Positions 1-11,963 of a stretch of 64,000 bases of DNA are shown here, piece after piece. The position numbers and the translations under genes were made by a program. The notes under the pieces are model-generated. The model worked only from the letters and a program-made list of their open reading frames with translations, had not been told where the DNA came from and ran no database searches. Positions within the stretch are counted from its first letter, which is position 1. Every line of letters begins with the position of its first letter. Source of the DNA: Begonia masoniana (lineage: Eukaryota > Streptophyta > Magnoliopsida > Cucurbitales > Begoniaceae); the NCBI GenBank assembly GCA_022432975.1, contig CM039508.1, forward strand, positions 14,168,954-14,232,953. Reading direction: 5' to 3'.

Positions 1-830
1 CTCTACGCTTAATCATGCTTACATAAACATTTCATATTCTTAACTTAGTCATATAAACATGCACACGATGTATGAATATGGTTTCACATGAGAATGACAT
101 ACTATGTGGACAACAATATATCATGTATCATAACATAGCACTCTACTCAAGTTCATCAAATCAAGACTTACAACAAGACATAGTCATCAACAATTACTCA
201 AACAAACCTTTCTAATGTACTTACGATGTAAGGCCCTAGTGGCCGGAAATCCTAATACACTCACTTACTTGGACTCCTTAGCAACGTCGTGTCTTCACCT
301 TAAGCTCTTTCACCTATGACATTTCATATTCTGATGTTAAAATCAATCATAAGTAATCTAAACTCAAAACTAGCAAAATCCTAGCTAAGAAAATTTCCTA
401 GAAGTCTATATCCTTTTAAGGCATTTTGTCGAGCACTTGGCGTGCATCAAATTTCTAGCCTAACATTAATAGCATTTAAATCTATCAACCACCAAATATC
501 AAGCCAACAACAATTATTTCTCAACCTACTATCAACAATAGTCCAAGATCCTCCATCAATACGCATTAAAACACAAAACCTAACTATTTCCAATGTTATT
601 CTATATAGCTTCGCGATTTAAACACTACAATCCTATTTAGTATAAACCCCTAATTCGAAAACTCAACGATTAAATCATCAAGAACTTACTTAGGGCTTGA
701 ATCCTTGAAGAAAATGGAAGATAATCGATCGTTGGAGGAGAGAGCGTGGAATGGAGGAGGAATGCCGAAGGGAGGAGAAAAGGAATGTACGAAGGAGGGG
801 GGGGAAAGGTCGGCTGGAGAGGAAACCGTG
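1..830 (-). repeat. T2 3' LTR, left piece (cut by window edge)
   Basis: This stretch matches 16666-17501, part of the complete T2 LTR at 15369-17782, in the same orientation, so it is the middle part of T2's other LTR. About 1.3 kb of the LTR lies outside the window. It stops at 826-830 (ccgtg), where element T1 was inserted. The missing continuation of the LTR is found inverted at 11964-12249. ORFs here (for example 746-937) run across the LTR/T1 junction and are not genes. Confidence 0.88.
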
Positions 831-842
831 TATCAGAGCCCC
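829..842 (+). promoter_or_regulatory. T1 primer-binding site remnant (initiator Met tRNA type)
   Basis: The bases gtatcagagccc correspond to the intact primer site ggtatcagagccc of T3 at 43236-43248, complementary to the 3' end of plant initiator methionine tRNA. The first bases are lost or replaced at the junction with the T2 LTR flank. The sequence ccgggttttaaaa downstream is also shared with T3. Confidence 0.75.
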
Positions 843-989
843 CGGGTTTTAAAAACGGTTCTGTAGACTGCTCGACTGCACAGCCACTACGCAGACATCC
901 TTCCTCAACTATAAGTATGTTTCAAAGCTTTCTTTGATTTCGATTTCTTAGAGTTATTTGCTTTTAATCTTTATAGGAATTATATAAAT

Positions 990-2061
990 ATGGTGCGTCA
1001 AAGGAATGATCAGGACGATAGAGACGATATGATAGATCAGTTTAAGGGATTCATTGCCCAACAGTCCCAGCAGCTGGGCACCCTAATAGACCGAGAGAGC
1101 ATTAGAGCTCGGGAGACAGCAACTCCGGGTAATCGAGGGATGGAGAGATTCAAGAAGCTCCAACCTCCCGTGTTCAATGGGTAGTCTGTGGATCCCTCTT
1201 CAGCCGAGGAGTGGATTCGAACCATGGAGAACATGCTGGCCTATGCAAGTATAGAGGACGGAGAGAAGGTTGCGTTGGTGAGTTACCACTTTGCACTAGA
1301 TGCCCGATTTTGGTGGGATTCCATCGAGGCAACCACCGATGTGACCATTATGAGTTGGGAGCGTTTCAAAATGATATTTTATGACAAGTACTTTAGCCAT
1401 ACAGTACGAGAGGCGAAGATGATGGAGTTCATGCAATTGTGGCAGGTTGGTTCGATTGCCGACTATGTGAGAAGGTTTGAGGCCCTGTCCCGATTCGCGC
1501 CGCGTCTGGTCAGCGTTAATGAGGACAAGGTGCGCAGATTTGTACAGGGGCTTGGTCAAGAAATTCCGAAGAGTCTTACAATATAAGGGGTGCGGAATGT
1601 ATCCTACGATGAGATTGTGGCCAGAGCGCTTGAGATTGAGGCCGTTGATCAGAGCTATGTCAAACCAAGGGAGCCAGCTAAAGGCTTCTTTCAAGAGATC
1701 CACCCTCAGCTCAGAAATAAAGGTTGGCAACTGAGAGGACAACCACAGCAACAACAACGGGGCGTTAAAAGGGCTTCTGAAGGAGGCAATGATCGAGGGA
1801 AGAAAAAACAGGTACAAGGGGGCTTCTCAGATGCCTTGGTGCCCTAAGTGCCAGAAAAAACACAGTGGAGAGTGCAGAATAGGCACGAATAAGTACTATC
1901 GGTGTGGAGTAGTTGGCCACTTCATTAAAGATTACCCGAAGCAGGGCTGTGAGCAGTCAAGCACAGACCAGAGGAGGGTTATGCTGAGGATATTTGCATT
2001 TATTGAGCCTGGTGATATCGACGATGAGGCTCAGCCTTCCGTGATAGCAGGTCTATATTGA
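990..2061 (+). pseudogene. T1 gag pseudogene
   Basis: Gag would form the virus-like particle and bind the genomic RNA. The reading begins at ATG 990 (MVRQRNDQDD) and is homologous to T3 gag from 43395. The retrotransposon gag domain covers roughly 1190-1500 (WWDSIEATTD, then FYDKYF). A stop at 1182-1184 and another at 1584-1586 break the frame. An extra base near 1815 and a missing base near 2050 shift it. The CCHC zinc knuckle is damaged: in YYRCGVVGHFIKDYP the first and last cysteines are replaced by tyrosine. A functional nucleocapsid is unlikely. Confidence 0.9.
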
Positions 2062-5000
2062 TTATGGGCGTAGCTATATTTTCTTTGATAGACACGGGGG
2101 CTACACACTCTTTTGTTTCCACTGCTTGTGTGTCTAGACTGAAGCTTGTGCCTGAGTTAGCAGAATGCGAATATAGTTTGATGCTACATTCAGGAGAGCG
2201 TATGCAGTCAGGTCATGTAGTCCAGGGCAATATTGTCTCGGTTGGGAATAGTACCCTCTATGCTCGCCTGATTGCTATCTGCATAGAGTTCTATGATCTT
2301 ATTTTAGGGATGGATTGGCTTTCACGACACTTTGCCACCATCGATTGCTGATCCGAGATTGTGACATTTCGGCCCCCGGGTAAAGCCGAGTTTGCTTATC
2401 AGGCAATGAACAGATTGAGTGGATCGCCTATTTCCTATTCCATGAAGGTCAACGAGCAGTTTAAAGGTGAGTGCTCTATTTATTTGGCCACAGTAATTGA
2501 TACTCAGTTGCTCAGTAGAGTAAAGTCGAATGACATCCTATAGTAAGAGAATTCTCTGAGATCTTCCTTGACGATCTTCCCAGATTACTGCCGGACCGGG
2601 AGATCATTGATGTATATCCGAGCTCTGCGCCAGTGTCTAAGAATCCATATGGATTGGCGCCTACTGAATTGAGAGAGTTGAAAACTCAGCTTAAGGAGTT
2701 GCTGGATAAGGGTTTCATCTGACCCAGTTTTTCACCCTAGGGTGCGCCCGTTCTATTTGTCAAGAAGAAAGATGGGACCCTCAGGATGTGCGTGGATTAC
2801 AGAGAGCTGAATAAGCTTACAGTGAAGAATAAGTATCCACTGCCCTGGATAGATGATTTGTTTGATCAGCTGCAAGGTGCTCGAGTGTTTTCTAGGATTG
2901 ACCTACGCTCGGGTTATTATCAGTTGAAGGTCTGGAATGAGGATATTCAGAAAATGGCGTTCTGAACGAGGTACGGGCATTATGAGTTCCTTGTTATGTA
3001 TTTTGGACTTATTAATGCCCCTGCAGCGTTTATGGATTTGATGAACCGCATCTTCAAGGATTATCTAGACAAGTTCGTTGTAGTTTTTATCGACGACATT
3101 TTGATTCATTCTAAGACGAAGGAGGAGCATGAAGAGCAATGGCGGATTGTTCTAGGAATTTTGCAACGACACCAGCTATATCCAAAGTTCTCCAAATGTG
3201 AGTTTTGGCTGGATAGGGTTAGTTTTCTTGGCCATATTATATCACAGGAAGGGGTTTTTGTAGATCCGAGCAAGATTCAGGTGGTCAGAGATTGGCCACA
3301 GCCTAAGAACGTGCGAGAGGTACGTGGATTTCTCGGGTTGGTTGGTTATTATCGGAAGTTCATAGAAGGATTTTCGAAGATTGCAGTTCCTCTTTCACGC
3401 TTGACTCGGAAGAACGAAAAGTTTATATGGCCGGCTTCTTGTGACGACAGTTTTATGGAATTAAAGTAGAGATTGACTGCAGCTCCACTGTTGACATTGC
3501 CTGTTGAGGGTGATAAGTTTAGCATATATTGTGATGCATCTGAAGTTGGGCTTGGATGCGTGATTATGCAAGAAGGAAGGGTTATCGCGTATGCTTCTTG
3601 GCAGTTGTAGCCGTATGAGCAGAACTATCCTACGCATGACCTGGAATTAGTGGCCGTGGTCTTTGCACTAAAAATATGGAGGCATTACTTATATGGGCAG
3701 CAGTGTGAGATATTTTCTGACCACAAAAGCCTGAAGTATTTGTTTACGCAGAAAGAACTGAATATGCGAAAGAGAAGGTGGCCAGAGTTCATCAAAGACT
3801 ATGAGTTTGAGATTAAGTACAATCTGGGAAAGGCGAACAAGGTCGCTGATACTTTGAGCCGAATGCCTACTGCGAGTCAGCCTTCACTTGCAGCGATGTC
3901 GGTTACGTTGCAGTCTGAGATTGAGAGGTTCAATGTAGAGATAGTGGCAGAGTTGTCGAGTATGCTCACCAGCATTTCTCTCAGGCCAACTTTTCTGGAT
4001 AAGATACGTGAAGCTCAGCAGAAAGATGTGGAGTGTGAGGAGCTTCGATTGAGCATGACATCTGGAGACGTGTCTGAATTTAACTTGTCAAGTGACTGTA
4101 TTCTGAAGTTCAGGCATAGATGGTACGTGCCTAACAACGAAGAATTGATTAAAGAGATTTTGGCCGAAGCACATTCTTCAGCTTATTCTGTGCACCCGGG
4201 AAGTACCAAGATGTACCGGGATTTAAAACAACACTTTTGGTGGCCGAACATGAAGAGGGAAGTTGTGAAATATGTTGAAACCTGTTTAATTTGTCAACAG
4301 GTTAAGGCGGAACACCAGAGGCCGGCCGGAACATTACAACCACTGCCGATTTCAGAGTGGAAATGGGAGCAGATCTCCATGGATTTTTTTGTGGGGCTCC
4401 CAAGGATGACAAAAGGTTATGATGGCATCTGGGTGATTGTTGACCGATTGACAAATTTGGCTCACTTCTTATCTGTAAAGATGACATCTTCTATGGATCA
4501 GCTCGCCGAGCTTTATGTGCAGGAGATTGTTAGGCTGCATGGAGTGCCAGTTTCTATTGTCTCAGACAGAGATCCGAGATTCACTTCTAAGTTCTGGAAG
4601 AGTCTGCACAAAGCTATGAGAACTCAGCTAAGTTTCAGCACGGCCTTTCATCCTCAGACTGATGGTCAGACGGAGAGGACGAATCAGATTCTAGAGGATA
4701 TACTCAGAGCTTGTGTGTTGGAATTTCAGGGATCGTGGAGCAGGTATTTGCCACTGGTCGAGTTCTTTTACAACAACAGCTTCCAGGCTACCATCGGTAT
4801 GGCTCCGTACGAAGCTTTGTATGGGCGAAAGTGTAGATCTCCACTATATTGGGACGAGGTTGGTGAAGCTAGTATTGTTGGTCCCGAGATTCTACAGCAA
4901 ACTGCCGAGAAGATTGCTGTTATCAGACAGCATATCGAGGTAGCTCAGAGTCGACAAAAGAGCTATGCTAACACAAGACGGAGAGAACTTGAATTCGAAG

Positions 5001-5335
5001 AAGGTGATGAGGTTTACTTGAAGAAGATCGGGAAGTTGGCTCATCGACTGCAGCTTCCGACTTCGATGGAAGGCATTCACAATGTATTTCACGTGTCTAT
5101 GCTTCGGAAGTATTTGTGCGATCCATCACATATCGTGGAGGCAAGAGAGATCGAGGTACAGCCCACTTTGACTTATGAGGAGAAGCCAGTACGTATTTTG
5201 GAGTCTTCCATCAAAGTTTTGCGCAACAAGGAAATTCTGCTAGTTAAAGTCTTATGGCGGAACCACGAGGTGGAAGAATCTACTTGGGAGAGACAGCATT
5301 ATATGATGGCTATGTATCCTGAGTTGTTTGTATGA
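2058..5335 (+). pseudogene. T1 pol pseudogene (PR-RT-RNaseH-IN-chromodomain)
   Basis: The aspartic protease motif is [10 protein letters not shown] near 2091. Reverse transcriptase carries FIDDIL near 3090. RNase H has YCDAS near 3527. Integrase has its zinc finger (H and C pairs) near 4170-4300, with MDFFVGLP and SDRDPRF motifs. The chromodomain is near 5180-5330. The order matches Ty3/gypsy chromoviruses. It is broken by stops near 2349, 2719, 2740, 2963, 3467 and 3608, and by frameshifts near 2540 and 2610. An 84-bp in-frame deletion near 5023 removes the end of the integrase core-to-chromodomain linker that is present in T3. The 3' half (3650-5335) is a clean 561-codon frame. Confidence 0.92.
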
Positions 5336-5358
5336 TCAAATTTTGAGGACAAAATTTT

Positions 5359-5375
5359 AAATAAGGTGGATGGAA
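5359..5375 (+). promoter_or_regulatory. T1 polypurine tract
   Basis: This purine-rich run (aaataaggtggatggaa) lies immediately before the 3' LTR and is nearly identical to T3's at 57643-57659. It would prime plus-strand DNA synthesis during reverse transcription. Confidence 0.75.
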
Positions 5376-7829
5376 TATAACACCCGGTTCTTTACGGGAT
5401 TTTGTAATTATATGTATAATGACATTTTTGTAATTATGTCAAATTAAGTCGGTTTCGCGAAAAGGAAGCGTTATTACGATCCTAATAATTAATATGGATT
5501 TTAAGAAAATTTTGGGAATTTTAGGAGTTTAACGCTAATTTTACGAGAATTACGTTTGTCCTAATATAAAGGACGTTGTGGTAAAAAATAGTGAACGATG
5601 TCCGTTTTGCGTACGGACAAATAGAAAATCAAAGGAAGGGCAAAATAGTAATTTTCCAAGTAAAAATTTAATTAAAAACACAAGTTTTCTTCTCCAGCAA
5701 CACTCCACGACTTTTCTTCTTTGTGATTTTCCTCTGCGGCGATTTTCTCCTTCTCCTCTCACAGCGTTCTCCATTCCGGTGACCAACGCTCTCCGATCGA
5801 CCTCCGATCCTTCACGTTTTGGAAGGTTTACTTCGATTTTCGGAGAGTTTAACGGTTAGGGTTTCGTTAAAAATATGATTTAGGGTTTGAAATTTATAGG
5901 TTTATCGTGTTTGTGGATATAAAGGACGTATTGAGCGTTATTGGACGAAGTTAACCGATTTAGGACAAATGTTAGGGTTTGATGAATTTTTGGGTTTTTT
6001 GAAAAACTCGTAAATGGTGGTTTCGAAGTATCGAGTGTTAATTTTTTTGGATAAAATGTCTCGATTAGTTAAGTTAGAAATTTAGAAATTTCCTTAGTTA
6101 AGGATTTCGTTAATTTGGACGTTAATGATTCAAACGCGTTTTAACGAAAACTGTTGTGAATTGCTTAGGTGAACGACGCTCATGGACGGAGCTTGAAGTT
6201 CAACACGCACGAGGTAAGTTCTCGTGACTTACTCTGGCCGATTGGCCTACACCGTGTATCAAGGTCGCGTCGAGGATTATTGTGGATTTGTTTGTTTAAA
6301 CGCTTTGGTTGGGTAGTTAGGATTAGTTCTTTTATAGGATATGCTTTTAATTGCTTTTATTGTCTCGAGGGTACGTATGTTGTAAGTTTATATTACGTTA
6401 TAAATTGTTCATGCATCACGTCTTTTCAATTATGCATAGAAAATGAATTTTCGCACTATGTTTTAAAGAAAATGGCGATGTGGCCCGAAAGGGGGCTATT
6501 GACCTATTGTGAAGGCTGAGAAGGGTCGGTCACAATACCGCATCTAATAAGAACCCATGTATGTTATATGGTCATGCGAGGTGGGGCTCAGGCATGGTTG
6601 TACGTATGTAAGCATGTACCCCCCTCCGCTAGGTGGAAAGGGTTGTCCAACCGCCGGACGTGCCCTCTCCATTTAGCGGGTTGAGATCTCGGTGACAACC
6701 TATGTAATGATAAGAAAATGTTGCATGATTTACGAACTCATACGCACAGCATGCATTTGCATTTACGAAACTTGCTGAGCCTTTAGCTCATAGATTGTCT
6801 ATATGGTGTAGGTGATCTTGATATAGGTGAGGACGAGATCCCTCCACCCGAGGAATGATGCAGTTGAAGGAGGATGGCCCGTTGGAGTGCGCTGGGCAGT
6901 CGATGCGCCTTTTGACCCGTGGGGATTGGCGTAAGTATTTTGGGGATACGATAGTTAGATCGTAGGAGAAATTGTATAGATTGAACATATTAGGATGCTT
7001 GGAATCTACTTAGTTGATAGGCTTATGTTTTATGTTTTGGAAACCTATTTTATAAACTGCTTTGAAAAGTATTTTATCGATGATATACGGGAACTGCTGG
7101 ATAATTTATATTATAGGGATTTGTTTGATTTTTAAATGGATCCACGCAGTTCGTTTTCGTGAAAAAGTATTTCGTGTTAAATACGTTTTGAGTCGGTTTG
7201 AGTGAGGTTATGGGAGATGTACTTGGGCAATTTTATGTTGGAGTGTATGGTTGTGGTGTAGGTAGAATTTTGTTAATGAAAGTGTGAAGTTTTGTGTTAG
7301 GTGTATAAGTATGCAGAAAATGAGAAAGAAAATAGGAAGCAAGTCCTCTGGAAATCGGATTCAAGAGGACATGCCGATCGATCGCCATCGATCGGCATGA
7401 TCGATCACCGCTCTTTGGATTTTCAAGAGAGTGGGGCGGGCGATCGATCGCCCCTCAATTTTATATGGGCGATCGATCGCCACAATGAGGGGCGATCAAT
7501 CGCCCCTCAGTTTTTTTCAATGGGCGATCGATCGCCTAGCATTGGGGCGATCGATCGCCCCTGCTTTTATGGGACGATTGTCCCTTTTGCTCCTCCAAGC
7601 ATTGACCGATGGTTTTTATTGTTTTAATTAGTTTTTATAATTGTTTTAACTTGTATTTTAATGGTTTTTATTAAGTGTTTTCTATCTTTATCTAAATGGT
7701 TTTAAGAATAGTTTTCGAACGATTTTAACGAATTTGTATACGATGTAAATTCCGTACAAATTTACGAAGTATTACAAGGATAAAAATAATAATACAGGAA
7801 AATAAAGGTACAGTGTTAGGTTCGCTACA
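5376..7829 (+). repeat. T1 3' LTR (2.45 kb)
   Basis: It starts TATAACACCCGG (the expected TG has become TA) and ends ttcgctaca. It is homologous along its length to the solo LTR at 12250-14865 in opposite orientation, and more distantly to the T3 LTRs. It lacks about 130 bp near 5620 that the solo LTR and T3 retain (the stretch with gctaattaacgaaac). The 116-codon ORF at 6169-6519 lies inside and has no coding signature that I trust. The downstream neighbour is T2 gag, not the continuation of the T2 LTR, which indicates the inversion. Confidence 0.9.
7371..7561. repeat. Cluster of CGATCGATCG palindromes in T1 LTR
   Basis: Within 190 bp there is one 12-bp-arm hairpin (7371-7382 with 7387-7398, spacer cgcc). 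It is followed by perfect palindromes at 7438-7453, 7468-7481, 7523-7536 and 7544-7561, and one damaged copy at 7488-7507. The core is GGCGATCGATCGCC. The cluster lies about 270-460 bp before the LTR end, downstream of a weak TATA-like tataagta near 7303. Equivalent clusters occur in the other chromovirus LTRs. Confidence 0.9.
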
Positions 7830-8545
7830 AATTAAGAACACTACTAACATGGAAACTATGACTTGGGCATGGTTCAAAACGACCTTCTTTGACAAGTACT
7901 TCAGCCGAGCGGTTCGAGCCAGCAAAAAGATGGAGTTTATACAGCTTCGCCAAACCGGTTCTGTGGCAGACTACATTTGTAAGTTTGAAGCATTGTCACA
8001 ATTTGCACCCCGCCTGGTGGATGATGAAGCAGACAAGATCTACCAATTTGTCCAGGAGCTGAGGCCAAATCTTTTCAGGGGTGTGAAGACCGCAGGAATT
8101 CACAACATACCTTATTCCGAGGTGGCAGCTAAGGCCTTGGAATTGGAAGAGGTTGAAATAGCGGTGCAAGGGTAACGTGAACCGCCTGGGAAGTTTACCA
8201 AGGAGGCTCAGCCGCAACCGCGACAAAATAGGGGATGGCAGCCACAGCAGAACAGGGGTGGACAGCAACAGCTGAGAGGTGTAAAGAGAACCTTCAATCC
8301 AAATGATGGCCAAGGGAAGGGAAGCGACCTCAAGGGGCTACTCAAGCTCCTCTATGCTCCACTTGCCAGAGGAACCATTACGGAGAGTGTAAGCTTTTTA
8401 CTGGTCGATGTTTCAGGTGTGACAAGGCTGGCCATCTGATTAAAGATTGTCCTATGCCGCCGGAGGCCAACCGTGCGAGGGTTGCACCTAGAGTCTTCGC
8501 TTTGATGGAAGATGGGGATGCAGTCCAGCACACAGTCATAATAGG
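7830..8545 (+). pseudogene. T2 gag, C-terminal part
   Basis: The segment starts inside the gag domain just after the conserved tryptophans and reads NTTNMETMTW, then [10 protein letters not shown], in one frame to a TAA near 8175. A zinc knuckle of CCHC form (CFRCDKAGHLIKDCP) is encoded near 8412-8456 but lies out of the first frame, so at least one indel intervenes. The N-terminal part of the same gag is at 14866-15208 on the other strand. It was separated first by a solo LTR insertion and then by the inversion. Confidence 0.87.
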
Positions 8546-11500
8546 TACCATTTTAATATGCGGTGAACGCATACACACTCATTGACACGGGAGCCACTCA
8601 TTCTTTTGTGGCAACCGCGTTTGTTTGCAAGCATAACTTATGGTTCTTGCCGGGTGACAAGTCTTACAGTATTATGTTACCGTCGGGAGAGTCCTTACAT
8701 TCAAAACAAGTAGTAAAGGGCGATATCGTTTCACTAGGAGATAAGAAGTTATATGTGGAACTAATCATAATCGATATGAAAGGATACAAAGTCATTTTAG
8801 GAATGGATTGGTCATTTCGTCATTACGCTGCAATAAATTGTAGGACCGGTTTAGTTGAATTTCGACCCCCAAATGAAAACCGGTATTCCTTCCAAGCTAT
8901 TCCAAAGGTAAGTAAGATGCCAATTGTGTCTTCAATAGTAGCTCGACGCTTGATGAGAAATGGTTGTGTGGGTTACCTAGCAAGTGTTATTGGTATATAA
9001 GAGTTAGACAAGCTAAAACTCTAAGATATTCCTATAGTTTGTGAGTTTCCTGAGGTGTTCTTGGACGACTTGTCAGGGTTACCGCCTGATAGAGAAATTG
9101 AATTTGTGATCGACACATACCCGGAAGCCTCACCAGTGTCTAAGAACCCTTATCGTATGGCACCCGTTGAACTGAAGGAGCTAAAAACTCAGTTGCAAGA
9201 ATTAGTAGACAAGGGTTTCGTGCGCCCTAGTTGTTCTCCCTGGGGTGCACCTGTTTTATTTGTTAAAAAGAAGGATGGGTCCCTCAGAATGTGCATAGAT
9301 TACAGGGAGTTGAACAAACTGACAATCAAGAATAAGTACCCCTTGCCCCGAATTGACGACCTATTTGATCAGCTCCAAGGAGCTAAGATATTTTCTAAAA
9401 TCGACTTACGCTCAGGCTACTACCAGTTAAAAGTCAAGGCCGAGGACATGCCTAAGACTGCGTTTAGAACCCGATACGGACATTACAAATTTCTTGTGAT
9501 GTCGTTTGGACTGACGAACGCTCCTGCAACCTTCATGGACATGATGAACCAAGTGTTTCGAGAATATTTCGACAAATTCATTATTGTGTTTATAGACGAC
9601 ATTCTGATTTATTCTCAGACTGAGGACGAACATAAAGATCACCTAAGGATTGTTTTGGCGACTCTTAAGCAATAGCAGTTATATGCCAAATTCTCTAAGT
9701 GCGAATTTTGGCTGGATAGAGTCAACTTTTTGGGTCACGTCATCTCTGCAGAAGGCATTTCTGTTGATCCAATTAAAATACAAGCGGTAAAAGATTGGCC
9801 ACAACCAAGAAATGCCAACGAAGTTCGTAGTTTCCTTGGTTTGACAGGCTATTACAGAAAGTTCATCAAAGGATTTTCAATGATAGCTAAACCTCTGACT
9901 TGTTTAACAAAGAAAGACATCAAATACTCTTGGTCAGGAGCTTGCGAGGAGAGTTTCTAGACGTTGAAACTAAAATTAACGACAGCTCCTTTATTGACAC
10001 TCCCTATGGATGAAGGAAAATTCAGTGTATATTGCGACGCATCCAAGATTGGTTTGGGGTGTGTGTTGATGCAAGAGCGCAAAGTTGTAGCGTATGCTTC
10101 CAAGCAACTGAAAATTTATGAGCAGAATTACCCCACTTACGATTTAGAATTTGCCGCTGTGGTCTTTACACTAAAGATCTAGAAACATTACCTGTACGGT
10201 CAGCAGTGCGAGGTATTTTCGAACCATAAAAGTCTGAAATATCTTTTTTACTCAAAAGGAATTAAACATGAGACAAAGGTCTTGGCTCGAATTTGTTAAG
10301 GACTATGACTTTGAGATTAAGTATCACCTTGGTAAAGCCAATGCGGTAGCTGATGCATTAAGCAGGATGCAAACGACGATGCAACCCGCTATGTCAGCCA
10401 TGTCTCTACCCTTAAAAGTTGAAGTTCAGAAATTTGAATTGGAGTTAGTTCCGGAATTATCAACCTTGCTTTCAGAGTTAACCATTCGGCCGACTATCTT
10501 GGATAAGATCAAAGAGGCTCAACTATTAGATTCGAAGGAGAAGAAAAACATTGTGAGCAAGATGTCGGATGTTCCTTCTGAGTTCAGTTTTTCAGAGGAT
10601 GGGATTTTGAAATTCAGAGATCGCTGGTACGTCCCTAAAGATGATGTGTTACGGAAGTTGATTTTGGCCGAGGCGCACTCGTCTCCCTTTTCTATACATC
10701 CAGGTAATACCAAGATGTACCGTGATTTGAAATTGCATTATTGGTGGCCGAATCTGAAGAGAGATTTCGCCAAATATGTGGAGTCATGTATGGTATGTCA
10801 GCAAGTTAAGGTGGAACACCAACGGCCAGGAGGTACTCTCCAACCTTTACCGATCCCCGAGTGGAAATGGGAGAACATAGCCATGGAATTCATTGTGGGT
10901 TTACCAAAGACGACCAAAGGCCATGATAGTATTTGGGTTATAGTCGACAGGATGACAAAATTAGCTCACTTCCTACCGATAAAGATGACTTATACTTTGG
11001 ATCAATTTGCTGACTTATATGTCCAGGAGATTATCAGGTTGCATGGGATTCCGGTTTCAATTGTCTCAGATCGTAATCCAAGGTTTACCTCAAGATTTTG
11101 GAAAGGTCTACAAGCCGCATTGGGTACCAAATTAACCTTTAGCACGGCATTCCACCCTTAAACCGATGGACATTTGGAGCGAACTATACAGATTCTTGAG
11201 GATATGTTGAGGGCATGCATGCTTGAGTTTCAGGCATCATGGAGTCGACATCGTCCTTTAGTTGAGTTCTCCTATAACAATAGTTACCAATCCACCATCG
11301 GAATGGCACCTTACGAGACGTTGTATGACATGATGTGTATATCGCCTTTGTACTAGGACGAGGTTGGCGAAGCAAAACTGCTAGGCCCTGAAATTGTGCA
11401 ACAGATGTCCGATAAGATTGCGGTTATTAGACAGAGGATGGAGACTGCACAAAGCCGACAAAAGAGTTACGCTGATCAGAGAAGAAGAGATCTTGAGTTT

Positions 11501-11925
11501 GCTGTCGGAGATGAAGTTTTCCTAAAGATTTCACCGCTTAGAGATGTGATGCGGTTCGGTAAGAAAGGGAAACTTAGCCCACGGTTCGTCGGGCCTTTTC
11601 CTATCTTGGCAAGGATTGGAAGTACGGCTTAAAGGTTGCAGTTGCCTTCATCTATGGACGGAGTCCACAATGTCTTCCACGTGTCAATGTTGAGGAAGTG
11701 CATACGTGATCCGACACATGTGGTTGAACTGGTAAACATCAAGATCCAGCCAACCTTGACGTACGATGAGAAGTCGGTGCAGATTTTAGAGTCTACGGTT
11801 AAGGTCCTGCGTAACAAGGAGATCCCACTGGTAAAAGTGTTATGGAGGAATCACAATGTTGAGGAAGCCACGTGAGAGCGACAGCAAGACATGATGGACA
11901 AGTACCCTGAGTTGTTCAGGTATAC
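8545..11925 (+). pseudogene. T2 pol pseudogene (PR-RT-RNaseH-IN-chromodomain)
   Basis: Protease has [10 protein letters not shown] near 8584. Reverse transcriptase (9055-9675) has [10 protein letters not shown] and FIDDIL near 9592. RNase H has [10 protein letters not shown] near 10030. The integrase zinc finger is near 10680-10800. The chromodomain covers about 11770-11920. Stops near 9673, 9958, 10180, 11159, 11354, 11630 and 11872, plus a frameshift near 10250, inactivate it. Several stops look like TGG or CAA turned into stop codons. In the integrase core the first catalytic Asp (MDF in T1 and T3) reads MEF at 10883-10891, a second reason it could not work. Confidence 0.92.
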
Positions 11926-11950
11926 AAATTTTGAGGGCAAAATTTTATAT

Positions 11951-11963
11951 AAGGAGGGTAGGA
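11951..11963 (+). promoter_or_regulatory. T2 polypurine tract
   Basis: The run aaggagggtagga directly precedes the TGTAACACC start of the LTR fragment at 11964. Its place and composition fit the plus-strand primer of an LTR retrotransposon. Confidence 0.75.

Larger units (their letters stand above)
831..7829 (+). mobile_element. T1: Tekay-like Ty3/gypsy chromovirus lacking its 5' LTR
   Basis: T1 is a degenerate chromovirus: primer site, gag, pol with chromodomain, polypurine tract and one 3' LTR. The 5' LTR is absent. The flank ccgtg (826-830) is followed directly by tatcagagcc of the primer site, whereas T3 has its LTR end and a short leader before that point. The partner TSD is cacgg at 12245-12249, on the opposite strand because of the inversion described below. 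Lineage is inferred from the C-terminal chromodomain and the LTR of about 2.5 kb. Ty3/gypsy is certain, Tekay/Del is likely. Confidence 0.85.

Noticed and set aside
6169..6519. 116-codon ORF in the T1 3' LTR, also intact in the solo LTR (13583-13933, minus strand)
   Set aside because: The two copies differ mostly by amino-acid-changing substitutions, the T3 LTRs do not keep the frame, and there is no recognisable domain. Likely chance.
7301..7631. ORFs rich in DRSP and AIDR through palindrome clusters (also 12406-12824, 42588-43090 and 59570-60073)
   Set aside because: Palindromic repeats give similar open frames on both strands. They are artefacts of composition.
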